Source of the DNA: CAZKTS01 sp964555735
GTDB taxonomy: Bacteria; Actinomycetota; Acidimicrobiia; IMCC26256; PALSA-555
DNA length: 15,905 nucleotides
NCBI GenBank assembly: GCA_964555735.1
Contig: CAZKTS010000019.1
Span: 1-15,905 of the forward strand
Reading direction: 5' to 3'
A program made the translations under genes and the position numbers. Under the pieces are notes generated by a model. It was not told the origin of the DNA and did no database searches. It saw nothing but the letters and a program-made list of their open reading frames with translations. Of this stretch, positions 8,190-13,317 are shown piece after piece (within the stretch, counting starts at the first letter, position 1; every line of letters starts with the position of its first letter).

Positions 8190-9515
8190 CTATTCGGGTA
8201 CGCGAACGCGTGCGCGGTAGCGGACGTGGACGGGTTGCTCGGCGCGCGCGACGCCGCCGATCTGGCGACGGCGCGGCGCCACGGGCCCGGGGATCAGCTC
8301 GAGGTCGTACGTCTCGACCAACGCGCGCACCGCGATCCGGATCGCGGAGATGGAGAAGCGCGCCGCCGGGCACGAGTGCCCACCGTGACCGAACGTGCTG
8401 ACCAGCTCCTTCGCCGGGACCGCGACGTCATCGTCGAGGCGGCGTCCGGACGGGTAGTGCGCGGGATCGAAGGTCTCCAGCCCCGGTGCGGCGGAGGTGT
8501 TGGTGACGCTCAGCATGGTGGTGAGGAAGGTCCCGGGACCGAGCACGTAGGTCTGGTGCTCGTCGGTGACCTCGATGGGCGAGATGACCTCGCGCAGGGT
8601 GATGGACCGCTGCGCCATGCGGATCGACTCGTTCGCGCACGACTCGAGCAGTGCGTCGTCGCCGGCGCGGACCGCGGCCACGCGTTCGGGATCGCGCAGC
8701 ACGTTCACGATGGTCCACGCCAGCGCCGCGTACAGGTTCGACTGCGCACCGACGTGGAGCATGATCACGTCGCGCGCCGCGCCCACGACCGCATCGTCGG
8801 GTGGGAGGTCGGCGTACGACCCGACGAGCTGCTCGAGGAAGTCCCCGCGCTCGATGCCGGTGGCCTGTCGCTCCGCCCAGATCTCCGCCACGACCCGTTC
8901 GATCTCGTGCATCGCGGCGCGCTCGCGCGACCGGCGCGTCGCCCAGGTGCGGAACGCCTGCGCGGGACGCACGAACGCCTCGCTCGAGTCGATCCGGTCG
9001 AACAGCGGGATGAGGCGCTCCAAGAAGCGCGGCGATGCGGCCTCGACGCCCGCCCACGAGGCGAAGCCGAGGCGGTGGCCGAGGCGGCGCGCCTCGGCGA
9101 AGACCTCGAACGAACCCGCGTCGCCGAGGGCGTCGAGCTCGAGCGCGACCGCGGCGTCGAGGTTCTCGAGGTAGCTCTCGACCCGTTGGTTGCCGAACAG
9201 GTGGTGCGGGCCGTTGCGACGACCGGCGAGGAGCTCGGGCGGGAGCTTGAACCCGATGAGGCGGTAGGTCGCGAGGCCGAAGCTCGCCTCGCGCTCAGGT
9301 ACCTCGTAGAGGCGGCGGACGCCGGCGGGGGAGAAGACGCAGAACATCCGGAAGCCGAACGCGTCCACCACGAAGGTGTCGCCGTGGCGCCGACGCGCCC
9401 GGGCGAAGAAGGCAGTCGGGTCGCGCAGCAGGCCGACACCCGCGTCGATCCACGGGACCGGTCCCTGCACCCGCGGGGGCATCGGGTCGACCGTGACGTC
9501 ACGGGCGCGCCGCAC
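8190..9515 (-). CDS. Cytochrome P450, resembling the CYP7/CYP8 type
   Basis: A 441-residue heme monooxygenase without a membrane anchor. The heme-binding loop is FGHGGHSCPAARFS with the thiolate Cys382, and ExxR is ESIR (Glu296-Arg299). The N-terminus (PPRVQGPVPWIDAG, then RDPTAFFARARRRHGDTFVV) resembles the start of CYP7/8/51-like proteins more than common class I bacterial P450s. The I-helix reads LHVGAQSNLYAALAW (253-267), so the acid-alcohol pair of A/G-G-x-D/E-T is replaced by Gln/Ser-Asn, as in CYP7/CYP8-type enzymes. It should hydroxylate or rearrange a hydrophobic compound and would feed alcohols to the two downstream SDRs. Start choice is GTG 9515, exactly 6 nt after a TACGCT -10 box (leaderless). 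ATG 9482 is the alternative. No ferredoxin or reductase gene is nearby. Confidence 0.9.
   Translation of the reverse strand: MRRARDVTVDPMPPRVQGPVPWIDAGVGLLRDPTAFFARARRRHGDTFVVDAFGFRMFCVFSPAGVRRLYEVPEREASFGLATYRLIGFKLPPELLAGRRNGPHHLFGNQRVESYLENLDAAVALELDALGDAGSFEVFAEARRLGHRLGFASWAGVEAASPRFLERLIPLFDRIDSSEAFVRPAQAFRTWATRRSRERAAMHEIERVVAEIWAERQATGIERGDFLEQLVGSYADLPPDDAVVGAARDVIMLHVGAQSNLYAALAWTIVNVLRDPERVAAVRAGDDALLESCANESIRMAQRSITLREVISPIEVTDEHQTYVLGPGTFLTTMLSVTNTSAAPGLETFDPAHYPSGRRLDDDVAVPAKELVSTFGHGGHSCPAARFSISAIRIAVRALVETYDLELIPGPVAPRRRQIGGVARAEQPVHVRYRARVRVPE
9491..9504. promoter_or_regulatory. Perfect 14-bp palindrome at the P450 5' end
   Basis: CCGTGACGTCACGG is perfectly self-complementary. 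If translation starts at GTG 9515 it lies in codons 4-8 of the P450. If it starts at ATG 9482 it lies 8 nt upstream, where an operator would fit. It contains TGAC and GTCA with no spacer, so it is related to, but not the same as, the TGAC-N6-GTCA sites. Confidence 0.3.
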
Positions 9516-9521
9516 CGGGCG

Positions 9522-9527
9522 AGCGTA
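9522..9527 (-). promoter_or_regulatory. Predicted leaderless promoter (-10) of the P450 operon
   Basis: On the minus strand TACGCT (TANNNT) ends 6 nt before GTG 9515, placing +1 on the start codon itself, as in actinobacterial leaderless genes. The -35 region is weak (CTGACG with 19-nt spacing). The TGAC-N6-GTCA palindrome (9538-9551) lies between and upstream of these elements. Confidence 0.4.
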
Positions 9528-9536
9528 GGCGCGAAG

Positions 9537-9566
9537 TTGACAGCGGCGTCAGGGAAGGGCCACGCT
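9537..9566 (+). promoter_or_regulatory. Predicted promoter of the MaoC operon
   Basis: A perfect TTGACA -35 lies at 9537-9542. With an 18-nt spacer, the -10 would be the weak CACGCT at 9561-9566, giving a start of transcription almost at ATG 9575. No Shine-Dalgarno lies at a usable distance, in line with a near-leaderless mRNA. The -35 overlaps the palindromic site 9538-9551. Confidence 0.35.
9538..9551. promoter_or_regulatory. Putative operator TGAC-N6-GTCA (site 1)
   Basis: TGACAGCGGCGTCA sits in the 59-bp divergent region between the P450 and MaoC genes and overlaps the TTGACA box. The surrounding 18-mer (9536-9553) matches the 13269-13286 palindrome at 13 of 18 positions, with identical spacing of the half-sites. 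TetR-type repressors of acyl-CoA pathways typically use such sites. The regulator is not in the window. Confidence 0.5.
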
Positions 9567-9574
9567 CACGCGCC

Positions 9575-10003
9575 ATGGCCGAGCAGAAGCTGTTCTTCGA
9601 CGACGTGAACGAGGGCGATCAAGGCCCGTCGCGCCGCGTCGAGCTCACCCGCACCGATCTCGTCACCTATGCTGGCGCGTCGGGCGACTTCAACCCGATG
9701 CACCACGACGACGTCCAGGCGACCGCCGCCGGTCTCCCGAGCGTGTTCGGCCACGGCATGTTCACCATGGGCCTGCTCGGCACCGCCATCACCGACTACG
9801 TGGGCGTGGGCAACCTGAAGCGGTTCCAGGTGCGCTTCACCAAGCAGACGTGGCCCGGCGAGCAGCTCTCGACGCAGGTCACCGTGGCCAAGAAGTACGA
9901 GGCCGACGGCGAGCACCGGGTCGATCTCGAGTGCTCGGTGGTGAACGCCGACGGCGAAGCCAAGGTCGCGGGCACCGCCGTCGCGGCGCTGCCGACCCGT
10001 TGA
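9575..10003 (+). CDS. MaoC-like (R)-enoyl-CoA hydratase, single hotdog domain
   Basis: A 142-residue single-hotdog protein expected to hydrate a trans-2-enoyl-CoA to a 3-hydroxyacyl-CoA. The hydratase signature ASGDFNPMHHD carries the Asp38/His43 dyad, followed by VFGHGMFTMGLLG. The strand FQVRFTKQTWPGEQL and the end GEAKVAGTAVAAL are typical of mycobacterial MaoC subunits. In the mycobacterial igr locus two MaoC proteins (ChsH1 and the N-terminal part of ChsH2) form one hydratase. Here only one MaoC gene is present and it keeps the dyad, so it may work as a homodimer. It is the first gene of the operon, and its product should be handed to the Ltp/DUF35 aldolase- or thiolase-like pair downstream. 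The ATG at 9575 fits the domain start. Confidence 0.88.
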   Translation: MAEQKLFFDDVNEGDQGPSRRVELTRTDLVTYAGASGDFNPMHHDDVQATAAGLPSVFGHGMFTMGLLGTAITDYVGVGNLKRFQVRFTKQTWPGEQLSTQVTVAKKYEADGEHRVDLECSVVNADGEAKVAGTAVAALPTR

Positions 10004-10019
10004 AGGCTGGGCGTTGAGC

Positions 10020-10039
10020 AGCCGAGCGGCGAGTCGGCT
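10020..10039 (+). other. Small stem-loop between MaoC and AhpD-like genes
   Basis: AGCCGA (10020-10025) pairs with TCGGCT (10034-10039) around an 8-nt loop, ending 3 nt before GTG 10043. It may shield the start or mark an mRNA processing or attenuation point inside the operon. There is no T-run, so a full terminator is unlikely. Confidence 0.3.
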
Positions 10040-10042
10040 CCG

Positions 10043-10402
10043 GTGACGCCCGACCGCGACGGCGACTGGAGCTTCCCCTTCGAGGCGGCGCTCCACGACG
10101 TCTTCCCCGCACTGCACGAGGCCCAGAGCTCCTGGCTCAGCCAGATCGACTCGCTGCGCGCGCCCGACCGCAAGACGCACGAGCTCATCCGGCTCGCGTG
10201 CACGGTCATCCTGCGCAACCCGCCGGGCGTCGAGCGCCACGCACGGCTCGCTCGCGAGGTGGGCGCGTCGTGGGACGAGGTGCTCGGCTCGATCATGCTC
10301 ACGTGCCCCGGCTTCGGGGTGCTGCCGGCCGTCGAGGCCATCCCGATCGCACGCCGTGGCTTCGATGCCGCGGAGGAGCCGGAGGAAGACGACGGTGACT
10401 GA
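10043..10402 (+). CDS. AhpD/carboxymuconolactone decarboxylase-like small protein
   Basis: A 119-residue, mainly helical protein of the CMD/AhpD-like fold. Recognisable parts are PDRKTHELIRLACTVI (41-56), GVERHARLAREVGASWDEV (His66), and a hydrophobic helix with CPGFGVLPAVEA. The redox CxxC of AhpD peroxidases is absent: the position before His66 reads NPPGVERH, and the two Cys (53 and 88) are far apart. It is therefore unlikely to be a classical AhpD. It may be a decarboxylase-like or binding subunit. The acidic tail EEPEEDDGD overlaps the next gene by 8 nt. It sits between MaoC and DUF35 genes, where known igr-type loci have no such gene. The start is GTG 10043, 39 nt after MaoC, with only a weak GGCGAG upstream. 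Confidence 0.7.
   Translation: MTPDRDGDWSFPFEAALHDVFPALHEAQSSWLSQIDSLRAPDRKTHELIRLACTVILRNPPGVERHARLAREVGASWDEVLGSIMLTCPGFGVLPAVEAIPIARRGFDAAEEPEEDDGD
10381..10386 (+). promoter_or_regulatory. Ribosome binding site of the DUF35 gene
   Basis: GGAGGA lies 8 nt before GTG 10395, inside the end of the AhpD-like gene. It supports GTG 10395 over the longer in-frame ATG at 10356. Confidence 0.65.
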
Positions 10403-10841
10403 CACGACGACCGGTGCCGCGCCCGAGGTTCCGTTCCGGATCCTCCCCAAGCTCACCGATCGCAACCGGCACTTCTGGCAGGGTGGCCGCGACGGTGAGC
10501 TGCGCTTCCAGCAGTGCAACGCGTGCAAGTACCTCATCCATCCGCCGGGCGTGCTCTGCCCGAGGTGCCACTCGAAGGACCTGGGCGTCACCACGGTGTC
10601 GGGCGACGCCGAGGTGCTCACGTACTCCGTGAACCACCAGCCGTGGATGCCGGGCCTCGAGGTGCCGTTCGTCGTCGCGATCGTGGGCATCCCCGAGCAG
10701 GACGACGTCCGACTGACGACGAACCTCGTCAACGTCGCTCCCGACGACGTGACCATCGGCATGCCGGTGCACGTGACGTTCGAGGCGCACGTCGAGGACG
10801 AGATCTGGATCCCCCTTTTCGAGCCGAAGCCAGGAGCCTGA
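10395..10841 (+). CDS. DUF35 Zn-ribbon/OB-fold protein, partner of Ltp-type enzyme
   Basis: A 148-residue DUF35 protein. An N-terminal helix (ILPKLTDRNRHFWQGGRDGEL) leads to a rubredoxin-like zinc ribbon with Cys41/Cys44 and Cys55/Cys58 (CNACKYLIHPPGVLCPRC), then an OB-fold (VSGDAEVLTYSVNHQPW, VPFVVAIVGIPEQDDVRL, GMPVHVTFEAHVEDEIWIPLF). In actinobacteria such domains bind thiolase-like Ltp proteins and are needed for their folding or activity. In ChsH2 the DUF35 domain is fused behind a MaoC domain, and it forms the aldolase with Ltp2. Here it is a separate gene directly before the Ltp-like gene (1-nt gap), so a two-protein complex is the expected product. The GTG start is backed by GGAGGA 8 nt upstream. 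Confidence 0.9.
   Translation: MTDTTTGAAPEVPFRILPKLTDRNRHFWQGGRDGELRFQQCNACKYLIHPPGVLCPRCHSKDLGVTTVSGDAEVLTYSVNHQPWMPGLEVPFVVAIVGIPEQDDVRLTTNLVNVAPDDVTIGMPVHVTFEAHVEDEIWIPLFEPKPGA
10832..10836 (+). promoter_or_regulatory. Ribosome binding site of the Ltp-like gene
   Basis: AGGAG lies 6 nt before GTG 10843, inside the last codons of the DUF35 gene. It fixes the start 1 nt after that gene's TGA. Confidence 0.65.
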
Positions 10842-10842
10842 G

Positions 10843-12060
10843 GTGAACGAGGCAACCGACCTGGTCGGGGAGCGGCGTGCGGTCATCAGCGGCGCGGGGC
10901 AGTCCGACGTCGGGCGGCGGCTCTTCCGTGACCCGCTCGAGCTGACGCTGGACGCGTGCCTCGCGGCGATCGAGGACGCCGGGCTCACCACGGCCGACAT
11001 CGACGGCATCGCGACGTACCCGGGCGGCCTCGACAACCCGCCCGGCTTCTCCGGCGCGGGCGTCGTCGAGGTGCAGGACGCGCTTCGCCTCGACCTCGAC
11101 TGGTGGTCGGGCGGGCTCGAGCGACCGTCGCAGCTCGGCGCGGTGATCGACGCCGTGCTCGCGGTCTCGGCCGGTCTCGCGAAGCACGTGCTCTGCTTCC
11201 GCAGCGTCTACGAGGGCAGCGCGCAGGGCTCGGGCGGCCGCGCCGCGGTCATGCCCGGTGGGAGTGGTGGGAGCGGCGGCTTCCGGGCGAGCGGCTTCAT
11301 GGAGTGGACGCTGCCGTTCTCGGCGCCGTCGGCCGCGGTCTGGATCGCGATGTTCGCCCAGCGCCACTTCCACGAGTACGGCACGACGCGCGAGCAGCTC
11401 GCACAGATCGCGCTCAACGCCCGCAAGAACGCCGCGCTCAACCCCAAGGGCATCTACCGCGACCCGATGAGCATGGACGACTACCTGAACGCGCGGATGA
11501 TCTCGACGCCGTTCTGCCTCTACGACTGCGACGTCCCGTGCGACGGCGGCACCGCGGTGATCGTGTCGCGCGTCGACACGATCCCCGACTTGCGCAAGCC
11601 CGCGATCCAGGTGGAGGCGATGGGCACCGCGCTGCGCGGTCGTCCGTCGTGGGACCAGTTCGACGACCTCTCGTCGATGGCGGTGCGCGACGCCGGTCCG
11701 CAGCTGTGGAGCCGGACCGACCTCAAGCCGTCGGACGTGCAGCTCGCCGAGATGTACGACGGCTTCTCGTTCATCACCATGTGCTGGCTCGAGGCGATGG
11801 GCTTCTGCGGCAAGGGCGAGTCGGGCCCCTTCGTGGAGGGCGGTCAGAACATCGCGCTCGACGGTGTGCTCCCGCTGAACACCAACGGCGGCCAGCTGTC
11901 GTCGGGCCGCCTGCACGGCTTCGGCTTCATCCACGAGGCCGTCACCCAGCTGTGGGGCGAGGGCGGTGACCGCCAGGTGCCGAACGACCCCGAGGTCGGC
12001 GTCGCCTGCGCGGGTGGCGGCCCGATGGCCGGCGCCCTGCTCCTCACCCGCCGTCGCTGA
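10843..12060 (+). CDS. Ltp/thiolase-superfamily protein (lipid-transfer-protein-like aldolase or thiolase)
   Basis: A 405-residue thiolase-fold protein of the SCP2-thiolase/Ltp group. It starts AVISGAGQSDVGRRL and carries AEMYDGFSF (Tyr305 where thiolases have the His of HDCF), NTNGGQLSSGRLHGFGFIHEA (Arg356 where thiolases have the His of GHP), and CAGGGP (Cys389 at the general-base Cys position). No Cys lies where the acyl-accepting nucleophile should be (residues 60-117 have none). The known Ltp2 aldolase from steroid degradation has also lost thiolase Cys residues and uses two Tyr in place of the two His. This protein keeps only one of those Tyr. It probably cleaves or forms a C-C bond in a CoA ester together with the DUF35 protein. 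Retro-aldol and thiolytic roles both remain open. Confidence 0.87.
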   Translation: MNEATDLVGERRAVISGAGQSDVGRRLFRDPLELTLDACLAAIEDAGLTTADIDGIATYPGGLDNPPGFSGAGVVEVQDALRLDLDWWSGGLERPSQLGAVIDAVLAVSAGLAKHVLCFRSVYEGSAQGSGGRAAVMPGGSGGSGGFRASGFMEWTLPFSAPSAAVWIAMFAQRHFHEYGTTREQLAQIALNARKNAALNPKGIYRDPMSMDDYLNARMISTPFCLYDCDVPCDGGTAVIVSRVDTIPDLRKPAIQVEAMGTALRGRPSWDQFDDLSSMAVRDAGPQLWSRTDLKPSDVQLAEMYDGFSFITMCWLEAMGFCGKGESGPFVEGGQNIALDGVLPLNTNGGQLSSGRLHGFGFIHEAVTQLWGEGGDRQVPNDPEVGVACAGGGPMAGALLLTRRR

Positions 12061-12074
12061 GGGCTGAGCTTGGC

Positions 12075-12113
12075 GGAGAGCCTGCGGGGCACTCCGTGCC
12101 CCCTCGGCTCTCC
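12075..12113. terminator. Bidirectional hairpin between convergent genes
   Basis: A 39-nt two-part hairpin: GGAGAGCC (12075-12082) pairs with GGCTCTCC (12106-12113), and inside it GGGGCAC (12086-12092) pairs with GTGCCCC (12096-12102) around a TCC loop. A 3x3 internal loop separates the two stems. It fills the 63-bp gap between the Ltp-like gene and the convergent acyl-CoA dehydrogenase. A clear T-run is lacking, as is common in high-GC actinobacteria, so it may stop transcription by structure or protect 3' ends. Confidence 0.65.
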
Positions 12114-12123
12114 AAACCGGGGG

Positions 12124-13242
12124 TCATGGCTCGTCGAGGACGATCGCGGCGAGCTCGTCGAGCTGGTCGAGCGAGCCGCCCGCGGTGTGCTGGAGCGTGA
12201 GCAGGCGCTTGTAGAAGAGGTGGATGTCGTGCTCCCAGGTGAAGCCGACGCCGGCGTGCACCTGCACCGCTGACGCGCCGACCTGGTACAGCGCGTCGGC
12301 GGAGTGCGCGAGGGCGAGCGTCGCAGCACGGTGGCGTTCCTCGGCCGGCGCCGCGTCGGCCGCCCAGCACGCGTAGTACCCGGCCGCGCGCGCGAGCTCG
12401 ACGGCGCGCAGCATGTCGGCGCAGAGGTGCTGCACGGCCTGGAACGATCCCACCGGCACACCGAACTGCCGTCGTTCCTTCGCGTACTCGAGCGAGAGCT
12501 CGAGCGCGCGTGAGGCCGCACCCACGCCGTCGACCACCGCCGCGATCACGAGCCGGTCGACGGCCTCGGCGACGGCCTCGGTGGCGTCGGTCGCGGCCAG
12601 GCGGCGCGCCGGCGCGCCGTCGAGGGTGACGGTCGCCTCCTTGCGACTGCCGTCGACGGTGGGGGTCGCGGTGACGGCGACACCCGCGTCGGTGGCGTCG
12701 ATCGCGAACACCGCGAGGTGCTCGTCGGCGTCGGTCGCGGTCACGAAGAGGTGGTCGGCGACGGCGCCGTCGCGGACGTGCGCCTTCTCGCCGGACACCC
12801 GCCAACCGTCTTCGTCGCGGACGGCTCGCGTCACCGGCGCGCGCCACGCGGCCCGCCGACCCGGCTCGAGGTGCGCCAGCGTGCCGACGGCCGCGCCCGA
12901 CGCGAGGTCGGGCAGCAGCGCGGCCTGGTCGTCGGCGTCGCCCGCGGTCGTCACGATGCTCGCCGCGCCGATCGCCGACGCCTCGTACGGGCCCGGGTAG
13001 ACGGCACGCCCGATCTCCTCGAGCACCACCGCGGCCTCCACCATGCCCATGCCCGCGCCGCCGACCGCCTCGGGCACCAGCAGGCTCGTCACTCCGAGGT
13101 CGGCGAGCCCGGCCCAGACCTCGTCGCGCGCGCCGGCGTCCTCGTACCGGTCGCGCACGTAGGTGAGCGGTGCCCGGTCGGCCAGGTAGCGCTGCACCGA
13201 CGCACGCAGCTGCTCCTGCTCGGCGGTGAACTCGGAGTTCAG
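12124..13242 (-). CDS. Acyl-CoA dehydrogenase-like subunit (FadE28-type, lacking FAD/GTxxIQ end)
   Basis: A 372-residue acyl-CoA dehydrogenase-fold protein: FTAEQEQLRAS and YLADRAPLTYVR at the N-terminus, VPEAVGGAGMGMVEAAVVLEEIG, then YAKERRQFGVPVGSFQAVQH and QVHAGVGFTWEHDIHLFYKR. The usual C-terminal GTxxIQxN segment is missing, and the protein ends soon after GGSLDQLDELA. The middle lacks the SEPGAGSD-type loop. This pattern fits the partner subunit in mycobacterial alpha2-beta2 FadE pairs. I place the start at CTG 13242. A GAGGAG lies 5 nt upstream, and only this extension supplies the family N-terminus. The GTG at 13197 would cut off the first helix. It is convergent with the Ltp-like gene and divergent from the second dehydrogenase. 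Confidence 0.85.
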   Translation of the reverse strand: MNSEFTAEQEQLRASVQRYLADRAPLTYVRDRYEDAGARDEVWAGLADLGVTSLLVPEAVGGAGMGMVEAAVVLEEIGRAVYPGPYEASAIGAASIVTTAGDADDQAALLPDLASGAAVGTLAHLEPGRRAAWRAPVTRAVRDEDGWRVSGEKAHVRDGAVADHLFVTATDADEHLAVFAIDATDAGVAVTATPTVDGSRKEATVTLDGAPARRLAATDATEAVAEAVDRLVIAAVVDGVGAASRALELSLEYAKERRQFGVPVGSFQAVQHLCADMLRAVELARAAGYYACWAADAAPAEERHRAATLALAHSADALYQVGASAVQVHAGVGFTWEHDIHLFYKRLLTLQHTAGGSLDQLDELAAIVLDEP

Positions 13243-13247
13243 GAAGG

Positions 13248-13253
13248 CTCCTC
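13248..13253 (-). promoter_or_regulatory. Ribosome binding site deciding a CTG start
   Basis: On the minus strand GAGGAG is followed by CCTTC and then CTG 13242. No ATG, GTG or TTG lies at a suitable distance, so the CTG is the best start for the dehydrogenase. Confidence 0.6.
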
Positions 13254-13268
13254 GGTCGCTCCGGACAA

Positions 13269-13286
13269 CCTGACACAGGTGTCAGG
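13269..13286. promoter_or_regulatory. Putative operator, 18-bp palindrome (site 2)
   Basis: CCTGACACAGGTGTCAGG has perfect 8-bp arms around AG and contains the TGAC-N6-GTCA core. It lies between the two divergent acyl-CoA dehydrogenase genes, at the -35 position of the plus-strand gene and just after the predicted start of transcription of the minus-strand gene. A dimeric repressor bound here could block both. It resembles the 9538-9551 site. Confidence 0.65.
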
Positions 13287-13293
13287 GGCGGCG

Positions 13294-13299
13294 ACGTTA
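13294..13299 (-). promoter_or_regulatory. Possible -10 box of the 12124-13242 gene
   Basis: On the minus strand TAACGT (TANNNT) would start transcription near 13287. The leader of about 45 nt would contain the palindrome and the GAGGAG. No convincing -35 was seen. Confidence 0.25.
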
Positions 13300-13304
13300 G
13301 CGAC

Positions 13305-13310
13305 TACCGT
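13305..13310 (+). promoter_or_regulatory. Predicted leaderless promoter (-10) of the 13318-14511 gene
   Basis: TACCGT (TANNNT) ends 7 nt before GTG 13318, so the mRNA would begin at or next to the start codon. No Shine-Dalgarno is present. The -35 position (about 13282-13287) falls on the right arm of the palindrome. Confidence 0.45.
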
Positions 13311-13317
13311 CTCGGCC

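Noticed and set aside
10020..10039. Terminator between MaoC and AhpD-like genes
   Set aside because: Short 6-bp stem, no T-run, and the downstream genes appear to depend on the same promoter. Kept only as a possible stem-loop.
10729..11934. 401-codon open frame on the minus strand opposite the Ltp-like gene
   Set aside because: No recognisable domain and biased composition. The plus-strand frame has thiolase motifs and an RBS.
12718..13317. Upstream extension of the 13318-14511 dehydrogenase
   Set aside because: It would overlap the divergent dehydrogenase and the promoter region. The family N-terminus begins at GTG 13318.
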